64,000 nucleotides of DNA from an uncultured Bacteroidales bacterium. GTDB taxonomy: Bacteria; Bacteroidota; Bacteroidia; Bacteroidales; Bacteroidaceae. Below, one piece after another: positions 7,425-17,315 of this stretch; the first letter of the stretch is position 1, and every line of letters starts with the position of its first letter. Both the position numbers and the translations under genes were made by a program. The stretch is from NCBI GenBank assembly GCA_902760345.1, contig CACWFY010000007.1:1-64000 (forward strand). The letters run 5' to 3'. A model generated the notes under the pieces. It did not search any database. It was not told the DNA's origin and was given only the letters and a program-made list of their open reading frames with translations.

Positions 7425-7939
7425 ACTTTCTTCTCTGCAGCTTTCTTTTCGCTGTCGACCTTCTTGATGAAGCGTCCCTTCTCGTCGCGAGCTTGAGTGC
7501 TGGCTTTCTTCGTGGTAGTCTCTGCTTTCTTCGTGGTTGTTTCAGCCTTCTTTACGAAGCGTCCCTTCTCGTCGCGAGCCTGAGTAGTAGCCTTCTTTGT
7601 TGTGGTCTCAGCCTTCTTTACAAAGCGTCCCTTCTCATCACGAGCCTGCGTGGTAGCTTTCTTCGTGGTGGTCTCTGCTTTCTTGGCAGTCGTTGTTACC
7701 TTTTTCTTAGCGGCTGTCGCAGCTGCTGTACCATAGCAGCGGGCACACTCGTGGCGCCCCAGCTTCTTGGCTTCAGCGGTGGTAACGCTCTTCACCTGCT
7801 TCGAATTGGTCAGGTAGCTGCACGACTTACTCTTGTGGTAGGCTACAGCACCATCGCCTGTCGAGATATACACGGTTTGTGCACTGGCCATTGATGCCAT
7901 TGCAATCAGGGCGATAAAAGTCATCAGAAATTTCTTCAT
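7409..7939 (-). CDS. Secreted Lys/Ala/Thr-rich repeat protein
   Basis: A 176-residue protein. It has a signal peptide (MKKFLMTFIALIAMASMASAQ), a small folded part (about residues 22-72) and a very basic repetitive tail. The folded part has the pattern YHKSKSCSYL...EAKKLGRHECARCY, which resembles the small Cys/His metal-binding fold found in Ada-like and nuclease-associated domains. The tail holds three copies of a 17-22-residue unit with TTQARDEKGRF(V/I)KK and KKAETTTKKA, reminiscent of histone H1-like tails. Because of the signal peptide it should act outside the cytoplasm, perhaps binding acidic polymers. Function unknown. Confidence 0.75.
   Translation of the reverse strand: MKKFLMTFIALIAMASMASAQTVYISTGDGAVAYHKSKSCSYLTNSKQVKSVTTAEAKKLGRHECARCYGTAAATAAKKKVTTTAKKAETTTKKATTQARDEKGRFVKKAETTTKKATTQARDEKGRFVKKAETTTKKAETTTKKASTQARDEKGRFIKKVDSEKKAAEKKVKKAA
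7480..7680 (-). repeat. Tandem repeat region within the Lys-rich protein gene
   Basis: Three near-identical DNA blocks encode QARDEKGRF(V/I)KK plus KKAETTTKKA. Units are 66-87 bp apart. Such coding repeats can change copy number by recombination. Confidence 0.75.
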
Positions 7940-7979
7940 AATAGTTTTTAATTAGAGGTTTAACAAGTAATTCTGAGCG

Positions 7980-7987
7980 CAAAGATA
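7980..7987 (-). promoter_or_regulatory. -7 box of the Lys-rich protein gene
   Basis: Minus-strand TATCTTTG lies about 40 bp before the start at 7939 and just behind the alaS terminator. Confidence 0.75.
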
Positions 7988-7988
7988 C

Positions 7989-8028
7989 AAAAAATCGCCG
8001 AAAGTTATTCTTTTCGGCGATTTTTTTT
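7989..8028 (-). terminator. alaS terminator
   Basis: The hairpin AATCGCCGAAA/TTTTCGGCGATT is followed on the minus strand by a T-rich run and sits just past the alaS stop. Confidence 0.85.
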
Positions 8029-8035
8029 ATTGTTT

Positions 8036-10696
8036 TTAAAGTTTGCACAACTCTATGGCCTTGTCAACGGCAGCTGTCAGCCCGTCGACATTCTTACCAC
8101 CAGCCTGGGCGTAGTGGGGTTGTCCGCCACCGCCACCCTGAATGAGTTTGGCGGCCTCGCGGATGATTTGGCCGGCATTCAGTCCGTGGTCTTTTACCAG
8201 GTCGTCGCTCATCATAATGCTGAGCATGGGCTTGTCCTGGAACTTAGAACCGATGACACAGAGGAATGGTGGCTCTACGGCTGCACGCAACTGGAAGACG
8301 AGGTCCTTGACGGAGTTGGGCTGCATCTCCAAGACGCGGCTGATGACGTTGACGCCATTGATAGACTGTATCTCCGTCAGCAGGTAGTTCTTGGTGCGCT
8401 CCACAGCTTGTGCATGGAACGACTCTATCTCCTTCTTCATGGTGTCGTGCTCGTCAATGTATTTCTGGATGGCACCCTGTAGGTCTTTGGCGTTGTTGAA
8501 CAAGGCCTTGACGGCTTTCAGGTGGTCTTCCATGACGTACATCAGGTCTTCACACTCCTTGCCAGTCTTAGCTTCGATACGGCGGATGCCTGCAGCAACG
8601 GAGCTCTCCGAGATAATCTTGAAGAAACCGATGCGTCCTGTCGAGGTGGCGTGGATACCACCACAGAGCTCACACGACGGACCGAAGCGCATGACGCGCA
8701 CCTTGTCGCCGTATTTCTCACCAAACAGGGCGATGGCGCCCAGCTTCTTGGCCTCTTCCATCGGCATGTCGCGATGCTCGTCGCGAGGCAGGTCCTGACG
8801 AATCATGTCGTTCACCATGCGCTCTACCTCGCGCAACTGCTCGTCGCTGACCTTCTCGAAGTGTGAGAAGTCGAAGCGCAGCGTGTCAGGGCTGACAAAC
8901 GAACCCTTCTGCTCTACATGGTCGCCTAATACCTGCTTCAAGGCATAGTCGAGCAGGTGGGTAGCGGTGTGGTTGGCTGCCGAGGCGTCGCGCTTGTCAG
9001 TATCGACACATGCCATGAACTGAGCCGAGGGGTCTTTCGGCAACTGCTTTACGATATGAACCGTCTGGCCGTTCTCGCGCTTGGAGTCGATGACCTCGAT
9101 GGTCTCGTTCTCAGAGACGAGCACGCCCTGGTCGCCTACCTGTCCACCCATCTCGCCATAGAACGGGGTGGCAGACAGCACGATTTCATAGAACTCGTTC
9201 TTCTTCTGCGTCACTTTACGATAGCGCAAAATCTCACACTCATATTCTGAGTAGTCGTAGCCTACGAACTGCTGTTCGCCGGCCTTCAGCTCTACCCAGT
9301 CGCTATTCTCGACGGCTGCGGCATTGCGGGCACGCTCCTTCTGCTTCTGCATCTCGACATTGAACTGCTCCTCGTCAACGGTAAAGCCTTTCTCGCGGCA
9401 AATCAGCTCCGTGAGGTCGAGGGGGAATCCGTAAGTGTCAAACAGACGGAAAGCAACGGTACCATCGAGCACTTTACTACTCAACTCCTTACTACTCAAC
9501 TCCTTCTCCAACAGCGAGATACCCTTGTCCAGTGTGCGCAGGAAGCTGTCTTCCTCTTCCTTGATCACCTTGGTAATCAGCTGCTGCTGGGCCTTCAGTT
9601 CGGGGAAGGCATCGCCCATCTCGTGAACGAGGGTGGGGACGAGCTTGTAGAGGAAGCCGTCCTTCTGTCCGAGGAACGTGTAGGCATAGCGTACGGCACG
9701 ACGCAAGATGCGGCGGATGACGTAACCGGCCTTGGCGTTCGACGGCAGCTGACCGTCGGCAATCGAGAAGGCTACGGCACGCAGGTGGTCGGCACAGACG
9801 CGCATGGCGACGTTGATGTCATCCTGCTCCTTGCTGATAGGATTTTCTGTTTCTTCTTCGAAGGTGAAGTACTTCAGACCTGTAATATCCTGCTCAGCCT
9901 TGATAATCGGCTGGAACACGTCGGTATCGTAGTTCGAGTGCTTGCCCTGCATCATGCGAACCAGCCGCTCGAAGCCCATACCCGTATCGATGACATTCAT
10001 CGACAGTTTTTCCAATGAGCCGTCAGCCTTGCGGTTGAACTGCATGAACACCAGGTTCCAGATTTCTATCACCTGTGGGTCATCCTGATTTACCAGCTCA
10101 CGACCCGTCTTGCCCGAGGCAGCCTTCTGCTCAGGAGTACGAGAGTCAACGTGAATCTCCGAGCAGGGACCGCAGGGACCCGTGTCGCCCATCTCCCAGA
10201 AGTTGTCGTGCTTGTTGCCGTTGATAATATGGTCCTCAGGCACGTGCTTTGCCCAATATTTGGCAGCCTCGTCGTCGCGGGGAATGTTCTCTTCGGGTGA
10301 ACCCTCGAAGACTGTCACGTACAGGTCCTCTGGATTCAGCTTCAGCACATCCACCAGATACTCCCAGGCCATGTCGATGGCGCCCTCCTTGAAGTAGTCG
10401 CCAAACGACCAGTTGCCCAGCATCTCGAACATCGTGTGGTGGTAGGTGTCGTGACCTACTTCCTCCAGGTCGTTGTGCTTACCGCTGACGCGCAAACACT
10501 TCTGCGTATCCGCACGGCGGCGTGGCTCCGGGTCGCGTGTACCCAATATAATATCCTTCCACTGGTTCATACCCGCATTGGTGAACATCAGCGTGGGGTC
10601 ATCTTTAATTACCATCGGAGCAGAGGGCACGATAGCATGCTGCTTCTGCTCAAAAAACTTCTTAAACGATTCGCGAATCTCGTTGGCTGTCATCAT
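8036..10696 (-). CDS. alaS: Alanyl-tRNA synthetase
   Basis: AlaRS (886 residues) charges tRNA-Ala. The N-terminal class II catalytic domain starts [15 protein letters not shown] and includes [13 protein letters not shown]. The editing domain has [11 protein letters not shown] and [16 protein letters not shown], which supply the zinc-binding and editing residues. The C-terminal DHHA1 domain carries the glycine-rich [14 protein letters not shown]. Length is normal. One oddity is a 15-bp tandem duplication at about 9476-9512 that gives the doubled [10 protein letters not shown], just before the [10 protein letters not shown] motif. Two adjacent ATGs compete for the start; I kept the first. Confidence 0.97.
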   Translation of the reverse strand: MMTANEIRESFKKFFEQKQHAIVPSAPMVIKDDPTLMFTNAGMNQWKDIILGTRDPEPRRRADTQKCLRVSGKHNDLEEVGHDTYHHTMFEMLGNWSFGDYFKEGAIDMAWEYLVDVLKLNPEDLYVTVFEGSPEENIPRDDEAAKYWAKHVPEDHIINGNKHDNFWEMGDTGPCGPCSEIHVDSRTPEQKAASGKTGRELVNQDDPQVIEIWNLVFMQFNRKADGSLEKLSMNVIDTGMGFERLVRMMQGKHSNYDTDVFQPIIKAEQDITGLKYFTFEEETENPISKEQDDINVAMRVCADHLRAVAFSIADGQLPSNAKAGYVIRRILRRAVRYAYTFLGQKDGFLYKLVPTLVHEMGDAFPELKAQQQLITKVIKEEEDSFLRTLDKGISLLEKELSSKELSSKVLDGTVAFRLFDTYGFPLDLTELICREKGFTVDEEQFNVEMQKQKERARNAAAVENSDWVELKAGEQQFVGYDYSEYECEILRYRKVTQKKNEFYEIVLSATPFYGEMGGQVGDQGVLVSENETIEVIDSKRENGQTVHIVKQLPKDPSAQFMACVDTDKRDASAANHTATHLLDYALKQVLGDHVEQKGSFVSPDTLRFDFSHFEKVSDEQLREVERMVNDMIRQDLPRDEHRDMPMEEAKKLGAIALFGEKYGDKVRVMRFGPSCELCGGIHATSTGRIGFFKIISESSVAAGIRRIEAKTGKECEDLMYVMEDHLKAVKALFNNAKDLQGAIQKYIDEHDTMKKEIESFHAQAVERTKNYLLTEIQSINGVNVISRVLEMQPNSVKDLVFQLRAAVEPPFLCVIGSKFQDKPMLSIMMSDDLVKDHGLNAGQIIREAAKLIQGGGGGQPHYAQAGGKNVDGLTAAVDKAIELCKL

Positions 10697-10739
10697 CTCT
10701 ATTTACAATTTGACTATATGCTATTTTACAATTTGGCGA

Positions 10740-10747
10740 CAAAGGTA
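10740..10747 (-). promoter_or_regulatory. -7 box of alaS
   Basis: Minus-strand TACCTTTG about 45 bp before the alaS start. Confidence 0.75.
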
Positions 10748-10820
10748 CAAAAAAATCGTAATTTATAAATCTTTTTTTCAAAAAAGTGTGGCATTGCAAT
10801 CATAATTCATAATTATTTCG

Positions 10821-10828
10821 TAATTTTG
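10821..10828 (+). promoter_or_regulatory. -7 box of the MerR-type regulator gene
   Basis: TAATTTTG lies 18 bp before the ATG at 10846. Confidence 0.7.
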
Positions 10829-10845
10829 TACCAAAATTATAAACT

Positions 10846-11196
10846 ATGGCACTGAATCTGAACAAGAACTTGAAGTTGTACTACTCCATCAAGGAGGTAG
10901 CCGAGATGTTTGACATTAACGAGAGCACCTTGCGCTATTGGGAGCAGGAGTTTCCTTATCTGAAGCCTAAGACCAGTGGGCCGGCGAAGATTCGTCAATA
11001 CCAGGAGAAGGATATTGAGCAGATTCGGCTGATACATAACTTAGTGAAGGTGCGCGGCTTCAAGTTGGCAGCAGCAAAGAAAATCATCAACTCAAACCGT
11101 GACGGTGCTGACCGTAAGGCTGACGTGCTGACACGCCTCATCAGTGTTCGTAATGACTTGCAGGCGCTAAAGAAGCAGATGGACTACTTAGAATAG
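10846..11196 (+). CDS. MerR-family transcriptional regulator
   Basis: A 116-residue DNA-binding protein. The MerR helix-turn-helix is at residues 12-70 (YYSIKEVAEMFDINESTLRYWEQEF, then KIRQYQEKDIEQI), followed by a short helical dimerisation tail. There is no effector domain and no Cys cluster, so it is not a metal sensor; this small type is common in Bacteroidetes and its targets are unknown. Its 3' end overlaps the convergent pectinesterase gene by 13 bp. Confidence 0.88.
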   Translation: MALNLNKNLKLYYSIKEVAEMFDINESTLRYWEQEFPYLKPKTSGPAKIRQYQEKDIEQIRLIHNLVKVRGFKLAAAKKIINSNRDGADRKADVLTRLISVRNDLQALKKQMDYLE

Positions 11197-12155
11197 GGTG
11201 TCCACTCGTTATGAATGGTAAATACGGCTTCGGGGGTTATCTTCGAAGCCTCTTTTTTTGTCAGCTGGCGACTCCAAGGCACGCGCTGGCTGGTGGTGGC
11301 ACCTTCGCCTTGGTTGTTGTACTCCATATAGCGGGCTGTCTTGACGGCTTCAGGGCGCCACTGGTGCCATCCCTCGGGGCGTATCTGGCTAGGCAGATTG
11401 CAATTCATAAACAACGTATAGCCGTAGTCACGCCAGGGACGGCCGAGATAAACCTTGTTGACATCGGCGGCACAGGTGATGGTGCACTGGTTGAAGACAT
11501 AGCCGTAAGCCACCTCCTGGGGCGTAGAGGCCGCCGTGATGTAGCTGTTGGCCTTGCAGTGGATGGCGCATTGCTCGAACCAAGCCGTAGAGGGACCGAA
11601 GATGAAGTCGGTGGTGCCCTCGATATAACAGTCTTTAAAGTACAGGCGCGTGCGAGGCATGCCCGTATAGACGGTATCCTGATGGCCCAGGAAGCGACAG
11701 TTGACAAACAGTAGCCGGTCGCCCTGTGTGTGTAGTGCCACGGCTTGTCCCAGTCGGGCGGAATTGTTCTCGATAGTGATGTTGCGGAACGTGATGTCGT
11801 TGGCATCTACACGGACGGTATAGGTGCGGAAAGTGCCCATCTTGTTGATGTTAGCATGGTCGTCCCACGTGATGATGGTCTGGTCGCGGTCCTCGCCGCA
11901 AACCTCGATGTGCTGAATCCATTGGGGCACGATAATCTTCTCCTTGTACGTGCCTTTCTTGACAAAGATGACCTTATGGTAGTCGGTGAAAGCACGGCAG
12001 ACCTCTATGGCGTCGCTGATGTTACGAAACTGACCTGTGCCGTCGCGAGCCACAAAGAGCGTGTCAGGGCTGTCGTAGGGATTGGCAGCGCTAACTGTTA
12101 ACGACAAAAAGGCCAAAAGGACGATAAGGAATCCTTTACATAATCTGTGTGACAT
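11184..12155 (-). CDS. Secreted pectinesterase (CE8 family)
   Basis: A 323-residue protein with a signal peptide (LIVLLAFLSLTVSAA) and a right-handed beta-helix pectin methylesterase domain. Key motifs are present: GQAVAL (Gln), FLGHQDTVY (first catalytic Asp), TDFIFGPSTAW (second catalytic Asp) and YLGRPWRDYG (Arg). It should remove methyl esters from homogalacturonan, which fits a plant-fibre-degrading gut or rumen bacterium. It is not in a pectin locus but trails relA/spoT, whose 3' end it overlaps by 20 bp from this start (32 bp if the in-frame ATG at 12167 is used). Confidence 0.9.
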   Translation of the reverse strand: MSHRLCKGFLIVLLAFLSLTVSAANPYDSPDTLFVARDGTGQFRNISDAIEVCRAFTDYHKVIFVKKGTYKEKIIVPQWIQHIEVCGEDRDQTIITWDDHANINKMGTFRTYTVRVDANDITFRNITIENNSARLGQAVALHTQGDRLLFVNCRFLGHQDTVYTGMPRTRLYFKDCYIEGTTDFIFGPSTAWFEQCAIHCKANSYITAASTPQEVAYGYVFNQCTITCAADVNKVYLGRPWRDYGYTLFMNCNLPSQIRPEGWHQWRPEAVKTARYMEYNNQGEGATTSQRVPWSRQLTKKEASKITPEAVFTIHNEWTPYSK

Positions 12156-14400
12156 CTTGTAGTCCATCAATCTTTTTCAGTTGGTCAATAATTTGCTTGA
12201 CGTCTTCACGATCATGAACACGCATCTCGATGGTGCCGTCGAAGACGCCTTCGTTGGTGCCGATAGTGAGTTTGTGCATATTTACATTCATCTGCGACGA
12301 GATGACCTGCGCAATGTCGAGCAGCATGCCTACGCGGTCGATACCCTGAAGACGGATAGTAGCATCGAAGAACAGGCGCTTGTGCATGTCCCACTTAGCG
12401 TCAAGGATGCGGTTGCCGAAGCTAGCTTTCAGCTTGGCTGCAACAGGACAGGCACGTTTGTGAATTTCTATCTGGTGCTTGCCGTCGATGAATCCGAGGA
12501 TGTCGTCACCAGGAATAGGGTGACAGCAAGGCTTGAACTTGTATTGGCGGATGTTGTCGTCGGTAATGAAGATGGGCTTTTTGCGGTTGAACTTCTCAGG
12601 AACAGTAAACAGCTCCTGTTGTTGGTCATTGTCTTTCTTCGTGGCATTTCCGCGTCCGAGGAAGGGTACGAGCTTTCGCCAGCCATGTTTGTTCCCTGAA
12701 TTCTTGCCCTGCAACTCGTCAATATCTTTCTCGCCCAACAGGATGGTCTTGATACCCAAAGCCTGGAAGAAGTCTTCGCGCCTTCGTACCTCATGGAATT
12801 CTGCCAAACGATCGGCAGCATTAGGCACGTCTTGTAGGGCGTTCTTGTGTAGGAATTCTGACAGGATTTCCTCGCCTAGGCGCTGTGTCTCGCGGCTGTC
12901 GCGGCGCAAGATGGCCTGAATCTTAGCTCTTGCCTTAGCGGTAGAGACGAAGTTGATCCACGACTCCTGTACATGTTGAGACTTTGAGGTGAGAATTTCC
13001 ACCTGGTCACCACTTTGCAGCTTATGGGAGAGGGGTACCAGCTTGTGGTTGACCTTGGCGCCTATACAATGAGACCCTAGGAACGTGTGAATGGAGAAGG
13101 CAAAGTCGAGTGCTGTACAGCCAGAAGGCATAGTCTTAATCTCGCCCTTCGGCGTAAATACAAATATCTCGGTAGCAAAGAGGTTGAGTTTGATGGCATC
13201 TAGGAAGTCCATAGCATCGGGCTGTGGATCGTCCAGAATCTCTTTGATGGTACGCAGCCAGTCGTTCAGCTCTGTTTCATCTTCCGTAAACTCTTTCTCC
13301 ATGCCGTCCTTATATTTCCAATGGGCGGCAAAACCCTGTTCGGCTACCTCGTCCATACGGTCTGAGCGTATCTGCACCTCAATCCAGCGTCCTTGTTTCG
13401 ACATCATGGTGGTGTGCAGTGCCTGGTAACCGTTGGCCTTGGGATGGTTCAGCCAGTCGCGCAGACGATCGGGGTGACTCTTGTAAATCTGCGAGATTTC
13501 AACATAAATCTTAAAGCACTCGCTGATTTCCATGTCGCGGTTCTCAGGCGTGAATATGATGCGGACGGCCAGAATGTCGTACACTTCGTCGAAGGTGACG
13601 TGTTTGTTTTGCATCTTGCTCCAAATAGAGTAGGGGGTCTTGACACGTTCCTTGATCTGGTATTTCACACCCATGTGGCGCAACGCTTCCTCGATGGGGG
13701 CCGTAAACTGATCGAACAACTCGTGACGCGAGGCTTCTGTAGATGCCAGCTTGGCCTTGATGCTTTCGTACTCGTCAGGATGTTCGTATTTGAAACTGAG
13801 ATTTTCCAGTTCTGACTTCACCTTGTTGAGTCCCAGACGATTAGCAAGCGGAGCGTAGATGTAGAGCGTCTCACCGGCAATCTTGTACTGTTTGTTGGCA
13901 GGCTGTGACTCCAGCGTACGCATGTTGTGCAGGCGGTCGCAAATCTTGATGAGGATGACGCGGATGTCATCACTCATGGTCAGCAGCAGCTTCTTGAAGT
14001 TTTCTGCTTGTGCGGAGGCTTGTTCGCCGAAGATACCACCAGAGATTTTCGTCAGTCCGTCGACAATCTGGGCTATCTTAGGACCGAAGATGTTCTCAAT
14101 ATCTTCTGTCGTGTAGTCGGTATCTTCTACGACATCGTGTAATAAGGCTGCACAGATACTCGTAGACCCCAGTCCGACCTCTTGACAGGCTATTTGTGCT
14201 ACAGCAATAGGGTGCATGATGTAGGGCTCGCCGGAAAGTCGGCGGACACCCTTGTGTGCCTGCTTGGCAAAGTTAAACGCCTTGGTGATAATGTCCACCT
14301 TCTTACGGTGGCGCGAGGCCAGATAGCTGTCTAACAACTGTTGGAAGGCGCCATTAATGAGCGCATCGTCAGCGCTCTCACGCATCATGTCTGTGTCCAT
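12136..14400 (-). CDS. relA/spoT: Bifunctional (p)ppGpp synthetase/hydrolase RelA/SpoT
   Basis: A 754-residue Rel enzyme of the stringent response. Domains run in order: HD hydrolase (HDVVEDTDYTTEDI, intact, about residue 70), synthetase (RLRDWLNHPKANGYQALHTT, about 330), TGS (FVFTPKGEIKTMPSG, about 415), helical region, zinc-finger-like segment (FKPCCHPIPGDDILGFI) and C-terminal ACT domain. An intact HD motif suggests hydrolysis as well as synthesis. I chose the ATG at 14400 rather than the TTG at 14406. It ends the parA-parB-DUF5683-mltD run and overlaps the pectinesterase gene. Confidence 0.95.
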   Translation of the reverse strand: MDTDMMRESADDALINGAFQQLLDSYLASRHRKKVDIITKAFNFAKQAHKGVRRLSGEPYIMHPIAVAQIACQEVGLGSTSICAALLHDVVEDTDYTTEDIENIFGPKIAQIVDGLTKISGGIFGEQASAQAENFKKLLLTMSDDIRVILIKICDRLHNMRTLESQPANKQYKIAGETLYIYAPLANRLGLNKVKSELENLSFKYEHPDEYESIKAKLASTEASRHELFDQFTAPIEEALRHMGVKYQIKERVKTPYSIWSKMQNKHVTFDEVYDILAVRIIFTPENRDMEISECFKIYVEISQIYKSHPDRLRDWLNHPKANGYQALHTTMMSKQGRWIEVQIRSDRMDEVAEQGFAAHWKYKDGMEKEFTEDETELNDWLRTIKEILDDPQPDAMDFLDAIKLNLFATEIFVFTPKGEIKTMPSGCTALDFAFSIHTFLGSHCIGAKVNHKLVPLSHKLQSGDQVEILTSKSQHVQESWINFVSTAKARAKIQAILRRDSRETQRLGEEILSEFLHKNALQDVPNAADRLAEFHEVRRREDFFQALGIKTILLGEKDIDELQGKNSGNKHGWRKLVPFLGRGNATKKDNDQQQELFTVPEKFNRKKPIFITDDNIRQYKFKPCCHPIPGDDILGFIDGKHQIEIHKRACPVAAKLKASFGNRILDAKWDMHKRLFFDATIRLQGIDRVGMLLDIAQVISSQMNVNMHKLTIGTNEGVFDGTIEMRVHDREDVKQIIDQLKKIDGLQDVTQIM

Positions 14401-14420
14401 AATCAAAACGATTAAAAGGG

Positions 14421-15710
14421 TTATCTGCGTCGTCGGCTGCGCTTGCGGCTCGACGCGCTCTTCTTCTTGCTCGCGGCACGACGCTTGGTGGCCTTTGAAC
14501 GTAAACGTGTGGCACGTGACTTGCCGCGTTTGGCGTAGCGTTTGCTCTTATGGTAGTAGGTGGGAGTATCGTCGTTGACTTCCACCTCGGTACGCTTGTT
14601 CAGCAATTCGTTGCTGCGGTGGCTGTAAATAGAGTCTTGCAGGTCGATGAAACGGCTGACCTCTGTCTGTGGCAGACGTAATGGAGATGGCTCTGAAGCA
14701 CCAGGGATGATGTCTCGCCGATACATGGGGTTCAGCGAGCGCAGCATATCTATATCTATACCCATCACTCCTGCCACCTGCTCCAAGTGGATGTTGCGGT
14801 CGACCATAATGGTATCGGTCTTTGTCGGCAGACGGGTCCTCATGGGACAGATATTATGCTGCGAATAGTAGGTCATCATATAGTTGGCAGCAATGAAGGC
14901 AGGTACGTAGCCACGCGTTTCTCTGGGCAGATAGGGATAGATATGCCAGTAGTCCTTGACATTGACCACTGAGTCTTTGTTGGCGGCCTGTGCACGACGG
15001 ATGGCTTTGTTGATATTCTCTGGACCACAGTTGTAGGCAGCAATCACCAGATTCCAGTCGCCGAAGATGCGATAGAGGTCGCGCAGGTAACGTGCTGCTG
15101 CTAACGACGATTTGACGGGGTCGCGGCGCTCATCAACAAGCGAGTTGACCTGCAGACCATACTGCTTGCCCGTACCAATCATAAATTGCCATAGTCCTGT
15201 AGCTCCTACGCGTGAAACGGCCTTAGGGTTTAGTGCCGACTCAATAATGGGCAGGTATTTCAGTTCCAGAGGCAACTGGTACATCTCAAGGGCTTCCTCG
15301 AAGATGGGCAAATAGAAATTGAAGGCTCCCAACATGTAGCTGATGCTGTGGCGCAAACGTCCTGTGTAGCGGTCGATAAACTTTTGTACGACGTCGTTGT
15401 GGGCCATCTCCATAACTGTCGGCAGTCTGCTCAAGCGGTTGACATAGTCTTCCCTGCTATATACAGGGTTGATGTCACGCATGTTACAGTCACCATCCTC
15501 ATCGAGGTAGTTTTTCGACATATAGAGGTTCAGCAGCGAGTCGAGATCGTAGGTCATCGCCTCAGGAAACTCGATAACCTCTTCGTTGCCACTCTGGTCG
15601 GTTACGGTAATCTCGTCTTCGTCGTTGTCGTCGTCCTCCACGTTGACCTGTGCCCATGAGGTGGTCACGGTAAATAGGAGGGCCAGTATCAATATTGTTT
15701 TCTTACTCAT
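14421..15710 (-). CDS. mltD: Lytic transglycosylase (MltD-like, SLT domain)
   Basis: A 429-residue exported murein hydrolase with a signal peptide (ILILALLFTVTTSWAQ). The SLT domain (about residues 130-270) holds the catalytic Glu in LPIIESALNPKAVS and the motifs ATGLWQFM and AYNCGPENI. A LysM-like segment (LEQVAGVMGIDIDMLRSLNP) follows, and the tail is strongly basic (KKKSASSRKRSRRRR), perhaps binding acidic wall polymers. It sits 20 bp from relA/spoT and 24 bp from the DUF5683 gene in one operon. Confidence 0.92.
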   Translation of the reverse strand: MSKKTILILALLFTVTTSWAQVNVEDDDNDEDEITVTDQSGNEEVIEFPEAMTYDLDSLLNLYMSKNYLDEDGDCNMRDINPVYSREDYVNRLSRLPTVMEMAHNDVVQKFIDRYTGRLRHSISYMLGAFNFYLPIFEEALEMYQLPLELKYLPIIESALNPKAVSRVGATGLWQFMIGTGKQYGLQVNSLVDERRDPVKSSLAAARYLRDLYRIFGDWNLVIAAYNCGPENINKAIRRAQAANKDSVVNVKDYWHIYPYLPRETRGYVPAFIAANYMMTYYSQHNICPMRTRLPTKTDTIMVDRNIHLEQVAGVMGIDIDMLRSLNPMYRRDIIPGASEPSPLRLPQTEVSRFIDLQDSIYSHRSNELLNKRTEVEVNDDTPTYYHKSKRYAKRGKSRATRLRSKATKRRAASKKKSASSRKRSRRRR

Positions 15711-15733
15711 CCGTTTTCATTTTGCTTTTTTGA

Positions 15734-16396
15734 TTAAAAGTTCAGACTACAGCTCAGTCCTACCGATTGCGAAGTCAGCGCACCCCCACCTCTGCTATTC
15801 TGTATGACTGTAGGGACAATGCGCAGGCTGAGGTCCTTGGATATGTCAAATTCCGACAGCTCAGCATCAACATAGGCGTCAATGACTGAGAGGGCATAGA
15901 CACCAATCATTACAAAGAAACTCATGTCGCGCCAGCGGCGATACTTGTCCTTACGGCTCTTGAAGAGTTGTTTGTAGCGCTCTTCGTTGGCAGAGGTGAT
16001 CTGGACACCCAGATGCAGGAACTTGTTGTAGCTGGCTGTGCCAGGGTCGTTGTCCATGATGTCAAGATAGGCCTGCGAATAGTCTTTATACATCTGGTTG
16101 TTCCACGTCAGCGCATAAATACATCCCATGAATCCTCCATAGATGATGGGCAGTTTCCAGTATTTGCGGTTGTATATCTGTCCGGCACCCGGCAATACCA
16201 ATGCTAGCCAGAGTGCGCGCTGTGGGTTAGGACGCCATTTAGACCAGTCGCGTGGGACTTTTACCTGTTTGGTGGAGTCGAGCATGATAGACACTTCAGC
16301 CATATGGAGCGTGTCAGTGACGTGCTCCTCATAGGTCTGAGCCTGACAGGTGAGTGTCAGCGCCAGCGACAGGATGATATGTAGCAGTCTATTCAT
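15734..16396 (-). CDS. DUF5683 family exported protein
   Basis: A 220-residue protein with a signal peptide (MNRLLHIILSLALTLTCQAQ). The core PNPQRALWLALVLPGAGQIYNRKYWKLPIIYGGFMG matches DUF5683, a Bacteroidetes family with membrane-spanning segments and no known function. The gene is almost always found between parB and the lytic transglycosylase, as here. Its start overlaps the parB stop by 8 bp. An ATG at 16414 is possible but gives a poorer signal peptide. Confidence 0.82.
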   Translation of the reverse strand: MNRLLHIILSLALTLTCQAQTYEEHVTDTLHMAEVSIMLDSTKQVKVPRDWSKWRPNPQRALWLALVLPGAGQIYNRKYWKLPIIYGGFMGCIYALTWNNQMYKDYSQAYLDIMDNDPGTASYNKFLHLGVQITSANEERYKQLFKSRKDKYRRWRDMSFFVMIGVYALSVIDAYVDAELSEFDISKDLSLRIVPTVIQNSRGGGALTSQSVGLSCSLNF

Positions 16397-17312
16397 GTAT
16401 GCTGTCGAGCGCATTCATAATGTGCTCTAACTGTTCTTCGTTGTCGAATGGAATGCTGATTTTCCCCTTACCCTTTGGTGAACAGGTCATCTGTACCTTG
16501 GTCTGGAAGAATTGTGACAGACGTTCGCGCAGGATGGTAAACTCCTCAGGCAGTTTTGCCTGAGCAGCGATATGCCCCTTGGCGGTCTTGATGTCCTCGC
16601 CACTTTTCAGAGCCTGAACCATCTCTTCAACCTTGCGAACAGACAGCTGGTTCTGCTGGACTTCCTTGAAGAGCTTGATCTGCTGCGACGGACTGTCAAT
16701 GGCCAGCAGGGCACGTGCGTGGCCCATCTCTATCTCGTGGTTCTTCAGGGCAATCTGTACCTGAGCAGGCAACTTGAGCAGGCGCATATAGTTGGTGACA
16801 GCGGCACGGCTTTTGCCGACACGCTCGGAGATTCGAGCCTGTGTCATGCCAGTCTCGTCGGCCAGATGCTGATAGGCCAACGCAATCTCAATGGCGTTCA
16901 GGTCTTCGCGCTGGATATTCTCGACCAGTGCCATCTCCATCGCATTTTGGTCTTCAACAGTGACGATGTAGGCGGGAATCTTGGTGAGTCCAGCCAACTG
17001 TGAGGCACGCCAACGGCGCTCACCGGCGATAATCTGGTATTTCTTGCCCTCGACCTTGCGCAAGGTGATAGGCTGAATGATGCCTAACTCGCGGATGCTG
17101 GTGGCTAGCTCCTGCAGTGCTTCGACGTCGAACTCGCGACGCGGCTGGTTGGGGTTGGGCTCAATCTGGGCAATATCCACCTCGTTAAGGTTTGAACTAC
17201 CCTCTGTATGTACCTCGCTGGTGTCTATCAATGCGTCCAGTCCGCGGCCACTTCCAATATCGTCTAGTCCACGGCCTAGTACACTCGATGCATATTTCTT
17301 CTTAACTGCCAT
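16389..17312 (-). CDS. parB: Chromosome partitioning protein ParB
   Basis: ParB (307 residues) loads on parS sites and spreads as a CTP-driven clamp to organise the origin region. Motifs: LGIIQPITLR, the CTP-binding GERRWRASQLAG (about residues 115-127), ENIQREDLNAIEIA, the helix-turn-helix MTQARISERVGKSRAAVTN, and a C-terminal dimerisation part. It directly follows parA. No parS-like palindrome was noticed in this window. Confidence 0.95.
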   Translation of the reverse strand: MAVKKKYASSVLGRGLDDIGSGRGLDALIDTSEVHTEGSSNLNEVDIAQIEPNPNQPRREFDVEALQELATSIRELGIIQPITLRKVEGKKYQIIAGERRWRASQLAGLTKIPAYIVTVEDQNAMEMALVENIQREDLNAIEIALAYQHLADETGMTQARISERVGKSRAAVTNYMRLLKLPAQVQIALKNHEIEMGHARALLAIDSPSQQIKLFKEVQQNQLSVRKVEEMVQALKSGEDIKTAKGHIAAQAKLPEEFTILRERLSQFFQTKVQMTCSPKGKGKISIPFDNEEQLEHIMNALDSIHE

Positions 17313-17315
17313 TGC

